From assembly GCA_017436955.1 (NCBI GenBank), contig JAFSCD010000016.1, positions 97,260 through 161,259 of the forward strand: 64,000 bases of DNA. The letters are read 5' to 3'. Under the pieces are notes generated by a model. That model did not search any database and was not told where the DNA came from. It saw only the letters and a list, made by a program, of their open reading frames with translations. A program made the translations under genes and the position numbers. Every line of letters starts with the position of its first letter. The stretch's first letter is position 1. The stretch comes from Oscillospiraceae bacterium (GTDB lineage: Bacteria > Bacillota > Clostridia > Oscillospirales > Oscillospiraceae). This document shows positions 38,436 to 47,379 of the stretch, piece after piece.

Positions 38436-40484
38436 ATGGCAAAGCTGACCGATCCCGTAACCATACTCAAGGGCGTGGGTCCTACCATGGCAAAGCGCTT
38501 TGCCCAGCTGAATATCTTTACCCTGCAGGATCTGATCTGCCATTTTCCCCGGGGCTATGAGGATCGTACCCGGCTGGTCACCATCGACAAGCTGGAGGTG
38601 GACGTGCCTGCCTGCTTTAAGGCAACGGTGATGAATACGCCCCGTACCGCCCATATCCGCAAGGGTCTGGATATTACCCGGGTACAGATCGCGGATCATA
38701 CCGCCCGGCTGAACGTGACCTTTTTCAACAATAAATTCGCCGCGGAGCAGCTGCGCTACGGCGAGGAATATATTTTCTACGGCGCGGTTTCCGGCGATTT
38801 TGTGGGCTACAGTATGACGAATCCCGTGTTTGAGCGCCTGGACGCCCAGCCCATCGCTACCCGACGGGTGCTGCCCATCTATCCGCTGACCGCCGGTCTT
38901 TCCAATGCGGCGGTGCTGAAGGCGGTGCGGCAGGCGCTGAGCATCTGCGATCCGCCGGCAGAGATCTTGCCGGAATCGGTGCGCCGGGAATACGGCATTT
39001 TGGGCGCTGACCGGGCATATTACGCCATCCACGAGCCCCAATCCATGGCGGAAGCGGAAATGGCGAAAAAGCGGCTGATCTTCGAGGAGTTTTTCGTGTT
39101 CTCCGCCGGGCTTTCCCTGCTGCGTGCAGAGCGGGCAAGAAAAACCGCCAAGCCCTATGAAAAGCTGCATTTGCAGCCCTTTCTTGACAGCCTGCCCTTT
39201 ACCCTTACCGGCGCCCAAATGCGTGCCATTGATGAGATCTTGAAGGATCTCGGCAGTGGCGCTGCCATGAACCGGCTGGTGCAGGGCGATGTGGGCAGTG
39301 GCAAGACCATGGTGGCAGCAGCTGCAGCATATTGCACCGTGCAGAATGGTCATCAGGCGGCGATGATGGCGCCTACGGAAATTTTGGCAGAGCAGCACTA
39401 TCATTCCTTGAGCAAGCTGTTTGCGCCTTTGGGTATATCCGTCGGTCTGCTCACCGGCTCTATGACGGTAAAGCAGAAAAAAGAGGTGCGCGAAGCCATT
39501 GCGTCCGGTCAGGCGCAGCTGATCGTGGGTACCCACGCGCTGCTGTCGGAGGCTACCGTGTTCCGGGATCTGGGGCTGGTGATCACCGATGAGCAGCACC
39601 GTTTCGGCGTTGCCCAGCGAGCCAAATTGTCCGCCAAGGGGCAGGATCCCCATCTGCTGGTCATGTCCGCAACCCCCATCCCCAGAACGCTGGCGCTGCT
39701 GATGTACGGCGATCTGGAGGTGTCCATTATCAATGAATTGCCACCCGGACGGCAGCCGGTGGAGACGTTTTTGGTGAACGAATCCTACCGGGCAAGGATC
39801 AACGCCTTCATCCGCAAGCAGAAGCAGGAAGATCACCAGACCTTTGTGGTCTGCCCGGCGGTGGAGGAAAGCGAGGAGCTTTCCGTTAAAGCGGCAACGG
39901 TTTGGGCAGAAACCCTGCAGCAGACCGTATTCCCCGACCTGCGGATCGCTCTGATCCACGGGCAGATGAAAGCCGCCGAAAAGGAAGCGGCGATGGCCGC
40001 CTTTGCCCGGGGCGAAGCGGACGTTTTGGTGGCGACTACGGTGATCGAGGTGGGCGTGGATGTACCCAATGCCACCTTGATGGTCATCGAGGATGCTGAC
40101 CGGTTCGGACTTTCCCAGCTCCATCAGCTTCGGGGGCGCGTGGGTCGCGGCGGCGCAAAGAGCTACTGCATCCTGACCTCACAGAACCGCAATCCCGATA
40201 CTTTGGGGCGCTTAAAAGCCCTGTGCAGGACCACCGATGGCTTCCGAATTGCAGAGGAGGATCTGAAGCTCCGGGGACCCGGCGATTTCTTCGGCTCCCG
40301 GCAGTCGGGTCTGCCTACCTTCCGTGTGGCGAATTTGAGTATGGATCTGCAGACTTTGAAGGATGCCCAGCAGGCGTCTGCCCATTGGATCGATACCGAA
40401 GGCACCGCCGAAACGCCCGAGGGCATCGCCCTGCGGGCACGCATCGGCGAGCTGTTCACAAGAGCAGAAGGCACGATGAATTAA
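38436..40484 (+). CDS. recG: ATP-dependent DNA helicase RecG
   Basis: The product has 682 residues, the normal length. RecG remodels stalled forks and branched DNA. It has an N-terminal wedge/OB domain (ILKGVGPTMAKRFAQL, CHFPRGYEDRT), Walker A GDVGSGKT (284-291), the Walker B variant DEQHRFGV (~385), and the C-terminal helicase motifs ATTVIEVGVDVPNATLM, QLRGRVGRG and a GPGDFFGSRQSG TRG-like segment. AAAGGAGGTG precedes ATG 38436; the frame extends upstream but without support. In Firmicutes recG is often near the Asp23/fakA genes, which lie 2 kb downstream here. Confidence 0.97.
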   Translation: MAKLTDPVTILKGVGPTMAKRFAQLNIFTLQDLICHFPRGYEDRTRLVTIDKLEVDVPACFKATVMNTPRTAHIRKGLDITRVQIADHTARLNVTFFNNKFAAEQLRYGEEYIFYGAVSGDFVGYSMTNPVFERLDAQPIATRRVLPIYPLTAGLSNAAVLKAVRQALSICDPPAEILPESVRREYGILGADRAYYAIHEPQSMAEAEMAKKRLIFEEFFVFSAGLSLLRAERARKTAKPYEKLHLQPFLDSLPFTLTGAQMRAIDEILKDLGSGAAMNRLVQGDVGSGKTMVAAAAAYCTVQNGHQAAMMAPTEILAEQHYHSLSKLFAPLGISVGLLTGSMTVKQKKEVREAIASGQAQLIVGTHALLSEATVFRDLGLVITDEQHRFGVAQRAKLSAKGQDPHLLVMSATPIPRTLALLMYGDLEVSIINELPPGRQPVETFLVNESYRARINAFIRKQKQEDHQTFVVCPAVEESEELSVKAATVWAETLQQTVFPDLRIALIHGQMKAAEKEAAMAAFARGEADVLVATTVIEVGVDVPNATLMVIEDADRFGLSQLHQLRGRVGRGGAKSYCILTSQNRNPDTLGRLKALCRTTDGFRIAEEDLKLRGPGDFFGSRQSGLPTFRVANLSMDLQTLKDAQQASAHWIDTEGTAETPEGIALRARIGELFTRAEGTMN

Positions 40485-40488
40485 CAAT

Positions 40489-40517
40489 AAAACCCAGCCG
40501 CAAAGCGGCTGGGTTTT
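40489..40517 (+). terminator. Rho-independent terminator of recG
   Basis: AAAACCCAGCCGC, AAA, GCGGCTGGGTTTT. Confidence 0.9.
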
Positions 40518-40539
40518 GGTTTGCACTGAAGGATTGGTC

Positions 40540-40595
40540 GTAGGGGCGGATGCCTACATCCGCCCGCGGGTCGATGTGGGCATCGACCCCTACAA
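40540..40595. repeat. Palindromic repeat of the GTAGGGGCGG type
   Basis: The outer arms GTAGGGGCGGATG...CATCGACCCCTAC enclose two smaller inverted repeats (GGATG-CCTA-CATCC and TCGATG-TGGG-CATCGA). Confidence 0.5.
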
Positions 40596-40648
40596 GTTGT
40601 GCTTGAAGGTGGAATTTTGACCGCATTTTGGCGGCAAATAAAAAACAC

Positions 40649-40677
40649 TTGTAAAATTGATTAAAATGATGTAAAAT
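40649..40677 (+). promoter_or_regulatory. Probable sigma-A promoter of gpmI
   Basis: TTGTAA (40649-40654), 17 bases, TAAAAT (40672-40677). Confidence 0.6.
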
Positions 40678-40723
40678 AGTAGGACTGATAATTTGCAATT
40701 CACCTTTTGGGAGGAATATAGAT

Positions 40724-42286
40724 ATGGAAAAACCCATCGTACTTGTAATTATGGACGGCGTCGGCAAGGGTGACGGCGGCAGCGGCGATGCTGTTGCGGT
40801 TGCCAAGACTCCTACGCTGGATCATCTTCTGGCTACCTGCCCCCATACATACCTGAAGGCTCACGGCACCGCCGTTGGTCTGCCCTCCGATGAGGATATG
40901 GGCAACTCCGAGGTGGGTCACAATGCCCTGGGCTGCGGTCAGGTATATTCCCAGGGTGCCAAGCTGGTTGGCGAGAGCATCGCAAACGGCGCCCTTTACC
41001 AGGCAGAAACCTGGAAGAAGCTGATCGCCAATGCCTGCGCAGGCAAGGCGCTGCATTTCCTGGGTCTGCTGTCCGACGGTAACGTCCACTCCAACATCAA
41101 CCACCTGATCGCCCTGCTGCGGCAGGCAAAGGCCGAGGGCGTGAAGAAGGCCTACTGCCACATTCTGCTGGATGGTCGTGACGTGCCTGCCACCTCCGCT
41201 CTGGAGTATGTGGCTATGCTGGAGGAGGTTCTCAAGGAGCTGTCTGCTGACGGCTGCGATTACGCCATTGCTTCCGGCGGCGGACGTATGCAGGTCACTA
41301 TGGATCGCTACGAAGCCAACTGGGGTATGGTGGAAAAGGGCTGGCGCACCCACGTGCAGGCACAGGGCCGCACCTTCGGTTCTGCCGCTGAAGCCATTGA
41401 AACCTACCGGGCAGAGACCGGCTGCATCGACCAGGATCTGCCTGCCTTCGTGATCGCCCGTGACGGCAAGCCCGTGGCACCCATCGCCAACGGCGACAGC
41501 GTGATTCTGTTTAACTTCCGCGGTGACCGCGCCCAGGAGATCTCCCTGGCTTTTGACCGCAAGGATTTTGATAAGTTTGACCGTGGCGACTACACCGGCG
41601 TACTCTTTGCCGGCATGCTGCAGTATGACGCGGATCTGAACATCCCGGAAAATTACCTGCTGCAGCCCCCTGTCATCACCAACACCCTGACGGAGGTGCT
41701 GTGTGCTGCCGGCGTTACCGAGTACGCCGTATCCGAGACCCAGAAGTACGGTCACGTCACCTATTTCTGGAACGGCAACCGCTCCGGCAAGGTGGATGAG
41801 TCTCTGGAGGTCTACGAGGAGATCCCCTCCGACGTGATCCCCTTCGAGCAGGCGCCGGCTATGAAGTCCGCGGAGATCACCCTGAAGATGGTGACGGCGA
41901 TGGCTTCCGGTCAGTTCCGGTTCCTGCGCTGCAATTTCCCCAACGGCGACATGGTGGGTCATACCGGCGTGATGGAAGCTGTGGTTTACGCCATGGAGTG
42001 CGTGGACAACGGTCTGAAGGCCATCATCGAGGCGGCTGACAAGTACGGCTACACCGTGCTGATCACCGCTGACCACGGCAACGCCGACCAGATGACCGAG
42101 ACAAAGAAGGGCAAGACCTCTGTCCGTACTGCCCACTCCCTGAACAGCGTTCCCTTCATCATCTATGACAAGGACAATGAATGGACTGTCAAGGACGGTG
42201 CTTACGGTCTTGCCAATGTGGCACCCACCGTTGTGAAGATGATGGGTCTGACCGCGCCTTCCTGCTGGGAAGAGAGCATGGTCTGA
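40724..42286 (+). CDS. gpmI: 2,3-bisphosphoglycerate-independent phosphoglycerate mutase
   Basis: The product has 520 residues. This Mn-dependent glycolytic enzyme interconverts 3- and 2-phosphoglycerate. Catalytic Ser62 lies in MGNSEVGHN. Metal motifs are VIMDGVG at the N-terminus, HLLDGRDVPATSAL-type residues (ILLDGRDVP), FNFRGDRAQE and the late LITADHGNADQM. The iPGM insertion domain is present. The strong ribosome site TTGGGAGG fits high expression. It is not in a gap-pgk-tpi cluster here; an Asp23 gene follows after 32 bases. Confidence 0.96.
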   Translation: MEKPIVLVIMDGVGKGDGGSGDAVAVAKTPTLDHLLATCPHTYLKAHGTAVGLPSDEDMGNSEVGHNALGCGQVYSQGAKLVGESIANGALYQAETWKKLIANACAGKALHFLGLLSDGNVHSNINHLIALLRQAKAEGVKKAYCHILLDGRDVPATSALEYVAMLEEVLKELSADGCDYAIASGGGRMQVTMDRYEANWGMVEKGWRTHVQAQGRTFGSAAEAIETYRAETGCIDQDLPAFVIARDGKPVAPIANGDSVILFNFRGDRAQEISLAFDRKDFDKFDRGDYTGVLFAGMLQYDADLNIPENYLLQPPVITNTLTEVLCAAGVTEYAVSETQKYGHVTYFWNGNRSGKVDESLEVYEEIPSDVIPFEQAPAMKSAEITLKMVTAMASGQFRFLRCNFPNGDMVGHTGVMEAVVYAMECVDNGLKAIIEAADKYGYTVLITADHGNADQMTETKKGKTSVRTAHSLNSVPFIIYDKDNEWTVKDGAYGLANVAPTVVKMMGLTAPSCWEESMV

Positions 42287-42318
42287 TAAATTCAAATTTC
42301 CTTAGGAGGTACTGATTT

Positions 42319-42672
42319 ATGGTTCGACACAAGAATGAAAGCGGCTCTGTCAATGTCAGCACCAATGTATATGTAGATATCGCCGGCACTGCCGCAACCA
42401 ACTGCTTCGGCGTCAAGGGTATGGCTGCCCGCAGCCTGTCTGACGGCGTCTACCACCTGCTGCGCAAGGAATCCATGGGCAAGGGCGTCCGCGTGGAATT
42501 CCACGAGGATGATACCATCTCCATCGACCTGCACATTATGGTGGACAACGGTGTGAATCTGAACGCCGTAGGCACTTCCATCATTTCCGAGGTGCGCTAT
42601 GTGGTTACCAAGTGCACCGGCACCCAGGTGCGTGCCGTGAACGTATACGTCGATTCGATGATGATCGGTTAA
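42319..42672 (+). CDS. Asp23/Gls24 envelope-stress family protein
   Basis: The product has 117 residues. The fold signature is GSVNVSTNVYVDIAGTAATN then GVKGMAAR, LRKESMGKGVRVEFHEDDTISIDLHIMV and a C-terminal VRAVNVYVDSM. The family includes the YloU-type proteins, which are regularly encoded just before the fatty acid kinase FakA, as here (15-base gap). Function is thought to be envelope homeostasis, perhaps linked to fatty acid handling. Confidence 0.88.
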   Translation: MVRHKNESGSVNVSTNVYVDIAGTAATNCFGVKGMAARSLSDGVYHLLRKESMGKGVRVEFHEDDTISIDLHIMVDNGVNLNAVGTSIISEVRYVVTKCTGTQVRAVNVYVDSMMIG

Positions 42673-42687
42673 TGGAGGTAGTCTAAA

Positions 42688-44316
42688 TTGAAACAAACTA
42701 TCAACGGAGCCGATCTGCGCCGGCTGATCATCAATGCAGCCGCCGGAATCGAGAATAACAAACAGGCTCTGAACGATTTGAACGTGTTCCCGGTTCCCGA
42801 TGGCGATACCGGCACCAATATGTCTATGACCATCAACGCCGCTGCCGCGGATCTGCGCAAGACAGAGGATCCCACTCTGGAAAAGGCAGCTGCCACCGCC
42901 GCTTCCGCAATGCTGCGTGGCGCCCGTGGTAACTCCGGCGTTATCCTGTCGCTGCTGTTCCGCGGCATTTCCAGAAAGCTGAAGGGCGCTGAAAAGTGTG
43001 ACGGCGTTCTGTGGGCGATGGCGCTGCAGGAAGGCGTGGACGCGGCTTACAAGGCGGTTATGAAGCCTGCGGAAGGCACCATTCTTACCGTTGCCCGTCT
43101 GGCTGCCGCCAAGGCAAATCAGGCTGCCCAGGAGAACAATTATATCGAATTTGTCCACGAGGCTGCTATTGCCGAGGCAAAGGAAGCACTGGCAAACACC
43201 ATCAATCAGAACCCAGTGCTGAAAAAGGCCGGCGTTGTGGATGCCGGTGGCAAGGGCTGGCTGGTGGCGCTGGAAAGCATGCTGCTGGCACTGCAGGGTG
43301 AGGATATCATCGTGGCGGAACCTTCCGGCGATGAGGGCAAGGAAGCCGCGGATTTTGCGGATTTCGACACCGAGGACATCACCTTTACCTACTGCACCGA
43401 GTTTATCATCTCCCGGGAGAATGATCTGGATCCCGAAAAGCTGAGAGATTTCCTGTCCAGTCTGGGCGACAGCCTGGTGCTGGTGGATGATGATGAGATC
43501 ATCAAGGTTCACGTACACACCAACGACCCAGGCAAGGCGCTGCACGAGGCCATGGACTACGGCTCCTTCGTGACGGTCAAGATCGAGAATATGCGCCTGC
43601 AACACACCGAGAAGGTGGTCAGCGAGAACGAGCGAGCACCCAAGATCGCCGAGCCGGAGAAGGCCTTTGGCGTTGTCTCCGTCTGTGTGGGCGACGGTAT
43701 CGGCGAGGTGTTCAAGGATCTGGGCGTAGACGGACTGATCTCCGGCGGACAGACCATGAATCCCAGCACCCAGGATATCCTGGAGGTAGTCAATACCGTT
43801 CCCGCGGAAACGGTGTACGTGCTGCCCAACAATAAGAATATTATTATGGCCGCCCAGCAGGTGGATGCCCTGACACCCAAGAATGTCATCGTTATCCCCA
43901 GCAAGACCATTCCCCAGGGCGTTACCGCTATGCTGAACTTCAACCCCGACGGCACCAGCGAGGAAAATGTGGAGGCAATGACCGAGGCTATGGCATCCGT
44001 GGATACCATGCAGATCACCTATGCCGCCCGCAATTCCGATTTTGACGGCTTTATGATCCACGAGGGTGACTATCTTGCCATCCACGGTGGCTCTCTGTTT
44101 GGCACCGGCAAGGACATCAAGGCGCTTCTGAAGGCGCTGGCAGAGCGTGTCAACAAGGATGATAAGAGCTATATCACCATTTACTACGGTGCCGATGTGA
44201 CAGAGAAGCAGGCACAGAAAACAGCGGATATCTTTGCGCAGGTCTGCCCCAATGCAGACGTGAATCTGCTTTGCGGCGGACAGCCGGTCTATTACTACCT
44301 GATTTCTGCGGAATAA
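42688..44316 (+). CDS. fakA: Fatty acid kinase catalytic subunit FakA (DAK2 domain)
   Basis: The product has 542 residues. The N-terminal DhaL/DAK2 nucleotide domain shows NVFPVPDGDTGTNMSMT with the Mg-binding Asp set and GARGNSGVILSLLFRG. The middle and C-terminal parts (CTEFIISREN, DDEIIKVHVHTNDPGKALHE, VLPNNKNIIMAAQQ) match the FakA layout. It phosphorylates fatty acids bound to a FakB (DegV) partner for phospholipid synthesis; no fakB is in the window. The start is TTG 42688 with GGAGG 8 bases upstream. Confidence 0.9.
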   Translation: MKQTINGADLRRLIINAAAGIENNKQALNDLNVFPVPDGDTGTNMSMTINAAAADLRKTEDPTLEKAAATAASAMLRGARGNSGVILSLLFRGISRKLKGAEKCDGVLWAMALQEGVDAAYKAVMKPAEGTILTVARLAAAKANQAAQENNYIEFVHEAAIAEAKEALANTINQNPVLKKAGVVDAGGKGWLVALESMLLALQGEDIIVAEPSGDEGKEAADFADFDTEDITFTYCTEFIISRENDLDPEKLRDFLSSLGDSLVLVDDDEIIKVHVHTNDPGKALHEAMDYGSFVTVKIENMRLQHTEKVVSENERAPKIAEPEKAFGVVSVCVGDGIGEVFKDLGVDGLISGGQTMNPSTQDILEVVNTVPAETVYVLPNNKNIIMAAQQVDALTPKNVIVIPSKTIPQGVTAMLNFNPDGTSEENVEAMTEAMASVDTMQITYAARNSDFDGFMIHEGDYLAIHGGSLFGTGKDIKALLKALAERVNKDDKSYITIYYGADVTEKQAQKTADIFAQVCPNADVNLLCGGQPVYYYLISAE

Positions 44317-44321
44317 GCGTC

Positions 44322-44347
44322 AAAACGCCCACTGGAGTGGGCGTTTT
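44322..44347 (+). terminator. Rho-independent terminator
   Basis: AAACGCCCACT, GG, AGTGGGCGTTT followed by TT. Confidence 0.85.
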
Positions 44348-44397
44348 TGCGATATTTGCGTTTTCCCCTGCATAGACTAGGCAGAAGGAGGGAGAAT

Positions 44398-45222
44398 ATG
44401 CAGCTTCCAAAGGGTGGGATCGTTGGCAAAACGGTGTCCCATATTCAGAAGATCCGGAAAATGGGCATCCCCGGTCACGCCGCCAATGCCGGCTACTTTA
44501 TCGTGCTGTCCATTTTCCCGGCGCTGGTGCTGATTTTAAGTATTCTGCGCTATACAGACCTTGATGCCGGGGATCTGGTAAGTCTTTTGGAAGGCGTGAT
44601 CCCCCAGGCGTTGCTGCCGACGGCGGAAAAGCTGATCATCAACACCTACGCCCAGACCTCCAGCGCCGTGGTGTCCATCTCGGCGGTGGGCGCGCTGTGG
44701 TCTGCCAGCCGTGGCGTGTACGGCGTGCTGGTGGGCTTAAACGCCATTTACGGCGTGCAGGAGGACCGGGGCTATTGGTATACCCGGGGCATCAGCGTGG
44801 CGTATACCTTCGCGCTGCTGATCGTCCTGCTGCTGACGTTGATCCTGAACATTTTTGGCGAGGCGCTGCTGACCGCGCTGGAGGAAAGTCCGCCGGTGCT
44901 GTGGCGGCTGCTGACAAGTGTTGTGAATTTGCGGTTTTTCCTGCTGCTTTTTCTGCAGACAGGGCTGTTTACTGCCATTTTTATGGTGCTGCCCAACCGG
45001 AAGAACAGCTTTTCCGACAGCTTTCCCGGTGCGGTGCTGGCAAGTCTCGGCTGGCTGATCTTCACGGAGCTGTTTTCCGTGTATGTGGCACATTTCCGGA
45101 GCTATGCCACCATTTACGGCTCGGTATACACGGTGGCGCTGGGCATGCTGTGGCTGTATTTCTGCCTGCTGATCCTGTTTTACGGCGGCGCGCTGAACCG
45201 TTTACTGATGAAAAAGGAGTGA
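44398..45222 (+). CDS. YihY/BrkB-family integral membrane protein
   Basis: The product has 274 residues with about six membrane helices. Family marks are AANAGYFIVLSIFPALVLIL, a conserved WSASRGVYGVLVGLNAIYGV block, LPNRKNSFSDSFPGAVLA and YGSVYTVALGMLWLYFCLLI near the end. Once called ribonuclease BN by mistake, these proteins have no settled function. ATG 44398 has AAGGAGGGAG upstream. It is the first gene of a tight operon with a DUF5685 protein (4-base gap) and a J-domain protein. Confidence 0.88.
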   Translation: MQLPKGGIVGKTVSHIQKIRKMGIPGHAANAGYFIVLSIFPALVLILSILRYTDLDAGDLVSLLEGVIPQALLPTAEKLIINTYAQTSSAVVSISAVGALWSASRGVYGVLVGLNAIYGVQEDRGYWYTRGISVAYTFALLIVLLLTLILNIFGEALLTALEESPPVLWRLLTSVVNLRFFLLLFLQTGLFTAIFMVLPNRKNSFSDSFPGAVLASLGWLIFTELFSVYVAHFRSYATIYGSVYTVALGMLWLYFCLLILFYGGALNRLLMKKE

Positions 45223-45226
45223 GGCT

Positions 45227-46048
45227 ATGTTTGGCTATGTAACCGCCAATCTGCAGGAGCTGGACAAAGCGCAGAAGCTGCGCTATAATGCGGTATATTG
45301 CGGCATTTGCCGGCAGATCCGGGAACGGGCCAATCAGCTTTCCCGGCTGGGCTTAAGCTACGATATGGCGTTTTTGGCGCTGCTGCTGATGAGCCTTTAT
45401 GAGCCGGAGGAGATCTCCGGCGACCGTGCCTGCGCGCTGCATCCCATTCGCCCAAAAAAGTGGGTGGATAACGAATTTGTGCGCTACGCCGCGGATATGA
45501 ATGTGGCACTGGCGTATTATAACGCCCTGGATGACTGGCACGACGATAAAAAGCTGACTGCCAGGCTGATGGCCGGCGCCTACGGCAAGCATCTTGCCGA
45601 AATTGAGGCGCGCTATCCCCGGCAGTGCCGTGCCATCGAGCGCTGCATCCGGGAGCTGAACGCACTGGAGCAGGAAAATTGCGACAATCCCGACACCTGC
45701 GCCAACTGTTTCGGCACCCTGATGGGGGAATTGCTGGTTTATCACCAGGATATGTGGGCGCCCATTCTCCGGGATATGGGAATGGCGCTGGGCAGGTTTG
45801 TCTACCTGGGCGATGCTGCCAGGGATTATCGCCGGGACAAGAAAAAACACAAGTATAATCCCTATCTTGCCATGGGTCTGCAGGAGGATCCCCGGCGGTG
45901 GCGGGAGTATCTGGTGCTGGCTATGGCAAAATGTACACAGGAATTTGAGAAGCTGCCTCTGGTGCAGGACAAGGCGCTGCTGGACAATATCCTATACAGC
46001 GGCGTATGGACCCACTTTCGGCAGAAAAAGCAGGAGGAACGGCATTGA
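45227..46048 (+). CDS. DUF5685-family protein
   Basis: The product has 273 residues with no signal. It begins [20 protein letters not shown] and contains [17 protein letters not shown]-type cysteines ([16 protein letters not shown]), many paired acidic residues (DDWHDDKKL) and a late [20 protein letters not shown]. The helical, metal-ligand-rich layout resembles the family, for which I know no function. Its stop overlaps the start of the J-domain gene by one base (TGATG), so the two are coupled. Confidence 0.75.
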   Translation: MFGYVTANLQELDKAQKLRYNAVYCGICRQIRERANQLSRLGLSYDMAFLALLLMSLYEPEEISGDRACALHPIRPKKWVDNEFVRYAADMNVALAYYNALDDWHDDKKLTARLMAGAYGKHLAEIEARYPRQCRAIERCIRELNALEQENCDNPDTCANCFGTLMGELLVYHQDMWAPILRDMGMALGRFVYLGDAARDYRRDKKKHKYNPYLAMGLQEDPRRWREYLVLAMAKCTQEFEKLPLVQDKALLDNILYSGVWTHFRQKKQEERH

Positions 46049-46635
46049 TGAACGATCCTTATAAGGTGCTGGGGGTCAGCCCGAATGCCTCGGATGAGGA
46101 AATCAAGCAGGCTTACCGCCGCCTGGCAAAAAAATATCATCCGGACTTAAATCCCGGCGACAAGGTCGCTGCTCAAAAGATGCAGGAGATCAATGCCGCC
46201 TACGAGCAGATCAAAAATCCGGAAAAGCATCAGCAGAGCCAAGGCTATGGCTACGATCCCTTCGGCGGTTACCGCCAGCAGAATACCGGCAGCGATTATC
46301 AGCGCTCGGCTTACCAGTATATTATGTACCGCCGCTACAGAGAGGCGCTGAACGTGCTGCAAAATGCCACGCCCCGGGATGCCCGGTGGTACTATTTGAG
46401 CGCATTGGCAAATGACGGTCTGGGCAATCAGGTGACGGCGCTGGAGCATATCCGCAAGGCGGTCAGTATGGAGCCGGACAATATGGAATACATCCAGGCG
46501 CTGGAGGCCATCGAAAACGGCGGCGCAGCCTATCGCCGTCAGGCAGGCAATTTCCGTGGCTACCAGATGGCAGGAAGTCCGCTGGCAGGACTTTGTATGT
46601 GCTTTTTGATGCGGATGTTCTGCTGCGGCTGTTGA
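46048..46635 (+). CDS. J-domain (DnaJ-like) membrane-associated co-chaperone
   Basis: The product has 195 residues. The J domain is at 1-65 with the HPD motif in [13 protein letters not shown], required to stimulate a DnaK ATPase. A Gly/Tyr/Gln-rich linker follows, then a TPR-like helical part ([40 protein letters not shown]). The C-terminus is [17 protein letters not shown], a hydrophobic, cysteine-rich end that could be membrane-inserted or lipid-modified. It is coupled to DUF5685. It lacks the zinc-finger and client domains of true DnaJ, so it is a specialised co-chaperone. Confidence 0.85.
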   Translation: MNDPYKVLGVSPNASDEEIKQAYRRLAKKYHPDLNPGDKVAAQKMQEINAAYEQIKNPEKHQQSQGYGYDPFGGYRQQNTGSDYQRSAYQYIMYRRYREALNVLQNATPRDARWYYLSALANDGLGNQVTALEHIRKAVSMEPDNMEYIQALEAIENGGAAYRRQAGNFRGYQMAGSPLAGLCMCFLMRMFCCGC

Positions 46636-46660
46636 CACCGGCGAAGCCGGGTGGTATAGT
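46632..46660 (+). promoter_or_regulatory. Sigma-A promoter of the cobalamin-riboswitch operon
   Basis: TTGACA (46632-46637, overlapping the J-domain gene stop), 17 bases, TATAGT (46655-46660). Confidence 0.8.
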
Positions 46661-46679
46661 AGACTTGACAATTTGATAA

Positions 46680-46900
46680 CCCATCGCGTGGCGCCGGAGG
46701 CGACGAACCTCCCGCGCTGAACAAGATAACCGGGTGCGAATCCCGGACGGTACCGCCGCTGTATGTGCCTATGGCGGGCTCTTTTGACGAAAGTCAGTCA
46801 CTGGGGGAGACCCTGGGAAGGCAGAGCCGCCGCAGCATTTCCCAGAGCTGCAAGCACGAGTCAGAAGACCTACGCGTTTGGTTCTCCCCGCCTTTGCGAG
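46680..46900 (+). ncRNA. Cobalamin (B12) riboswitch
   Basis: The order of conserved blocks fits: GGTGCGAATCCCGGACGGTA then CCGCCGCTGT, AAAGTCAGTCACTGG, GGGAAGGC, and the B12 box GAGTCAGAAGACCTACGCG at 46858-46876. A strong terminator hairpin (46933-46974) lies between it and the first gene, so ligand binding should switch off transcription by termination when cobalamin is plentiful. Confidence 0.9.
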
Positions 46901-46932
46901 TTATGAAGGCGGTGCTTTTGTCGCAGAAAACC

Positions 46933-46974
46933 GGCTGCGGCGCAATTCTTTGCGCCGCAGCCATATTGTTTTTA
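46933..46974 (+). terminator. Riboswitch-controlled terminator
   Basis: GGCTGCGGCGCA, ATTCTT, TGCGCCGCAGCC (12 perfect pairs), then ATATTGTTTTT. The ribosome site AGGAGGT starts directly after. Confidence 0.85.
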
Positions 46975-46986
46975 GGAGGTAATTTT

Positions 46987-47379
46987 ATGAAGAACAAAAA
47001 ATTGTTGATTGCGCTGATTGCTTTTGTGGCAGTTGTTGCCGTAGTGGTGGGTATCTGGTTTGCTACCCGTCCCGAAGCACCTGCGGAGGAAGTTGGCGGA
47101 AAGGCGTTTTCCGTGATCGTTGTCCACGCGGACGGAACGGAAAAAACCTTTGAATACAAAACCGACGGCGAGTATCTGGGACCGGTTCTTGTGGAAAAGG
47201 GCCTGATCGTGGAGTCCGAAAGCAAGGGCCTTTACAATACGGTGGACGGCGTTACTGCCGATTGGAACGTGGATCAGAGCTACTGGGCATTTTATATCGG
47301 CGACGAAATGGCTATGTACGGAATGGATGACGCCGTGATCCACGATGGCGATGTCTTTAAGCTGGTATATACCAAGTGA
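46987..47379 (+). CDS. DUF4430 (transcobalamin-like) membrane-anchored cobalamin-capture protein
   Basis: The product has 130 residues. Residues 6-26 are an N-terminal membrane helix (KKLLIALIAFVAVVAVVVGI). The rest is a DUF4430 domain (TEKTFEYKTDGEYLGPVLVE, YNTVDGVTADW, YWAFYIGDEMAMYGMDDAVI), the fold also found in the C-terminal part of intrinsic factor and transcobalamin. It lies directly under a cobalamin riboswitch and overlaps an ECF S-component gene by 4 bases. The likely job is to hold B12 on the outer face of the membrane and pass it to the transporter; this is inference from fold and context. Confidence 0.85.
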   Translation: MKNKKLLIALIAFVAVVAVVVGIWFATRPEAPAEEVGGKAFSVIVVHADGTEKTFEYKTDGEYLGPVLVEKGLIVESESKGLYNTVDGVTADWNVDQSYWAFYIGDEMAMYGMDDAVIHDGDVFKLVYTK

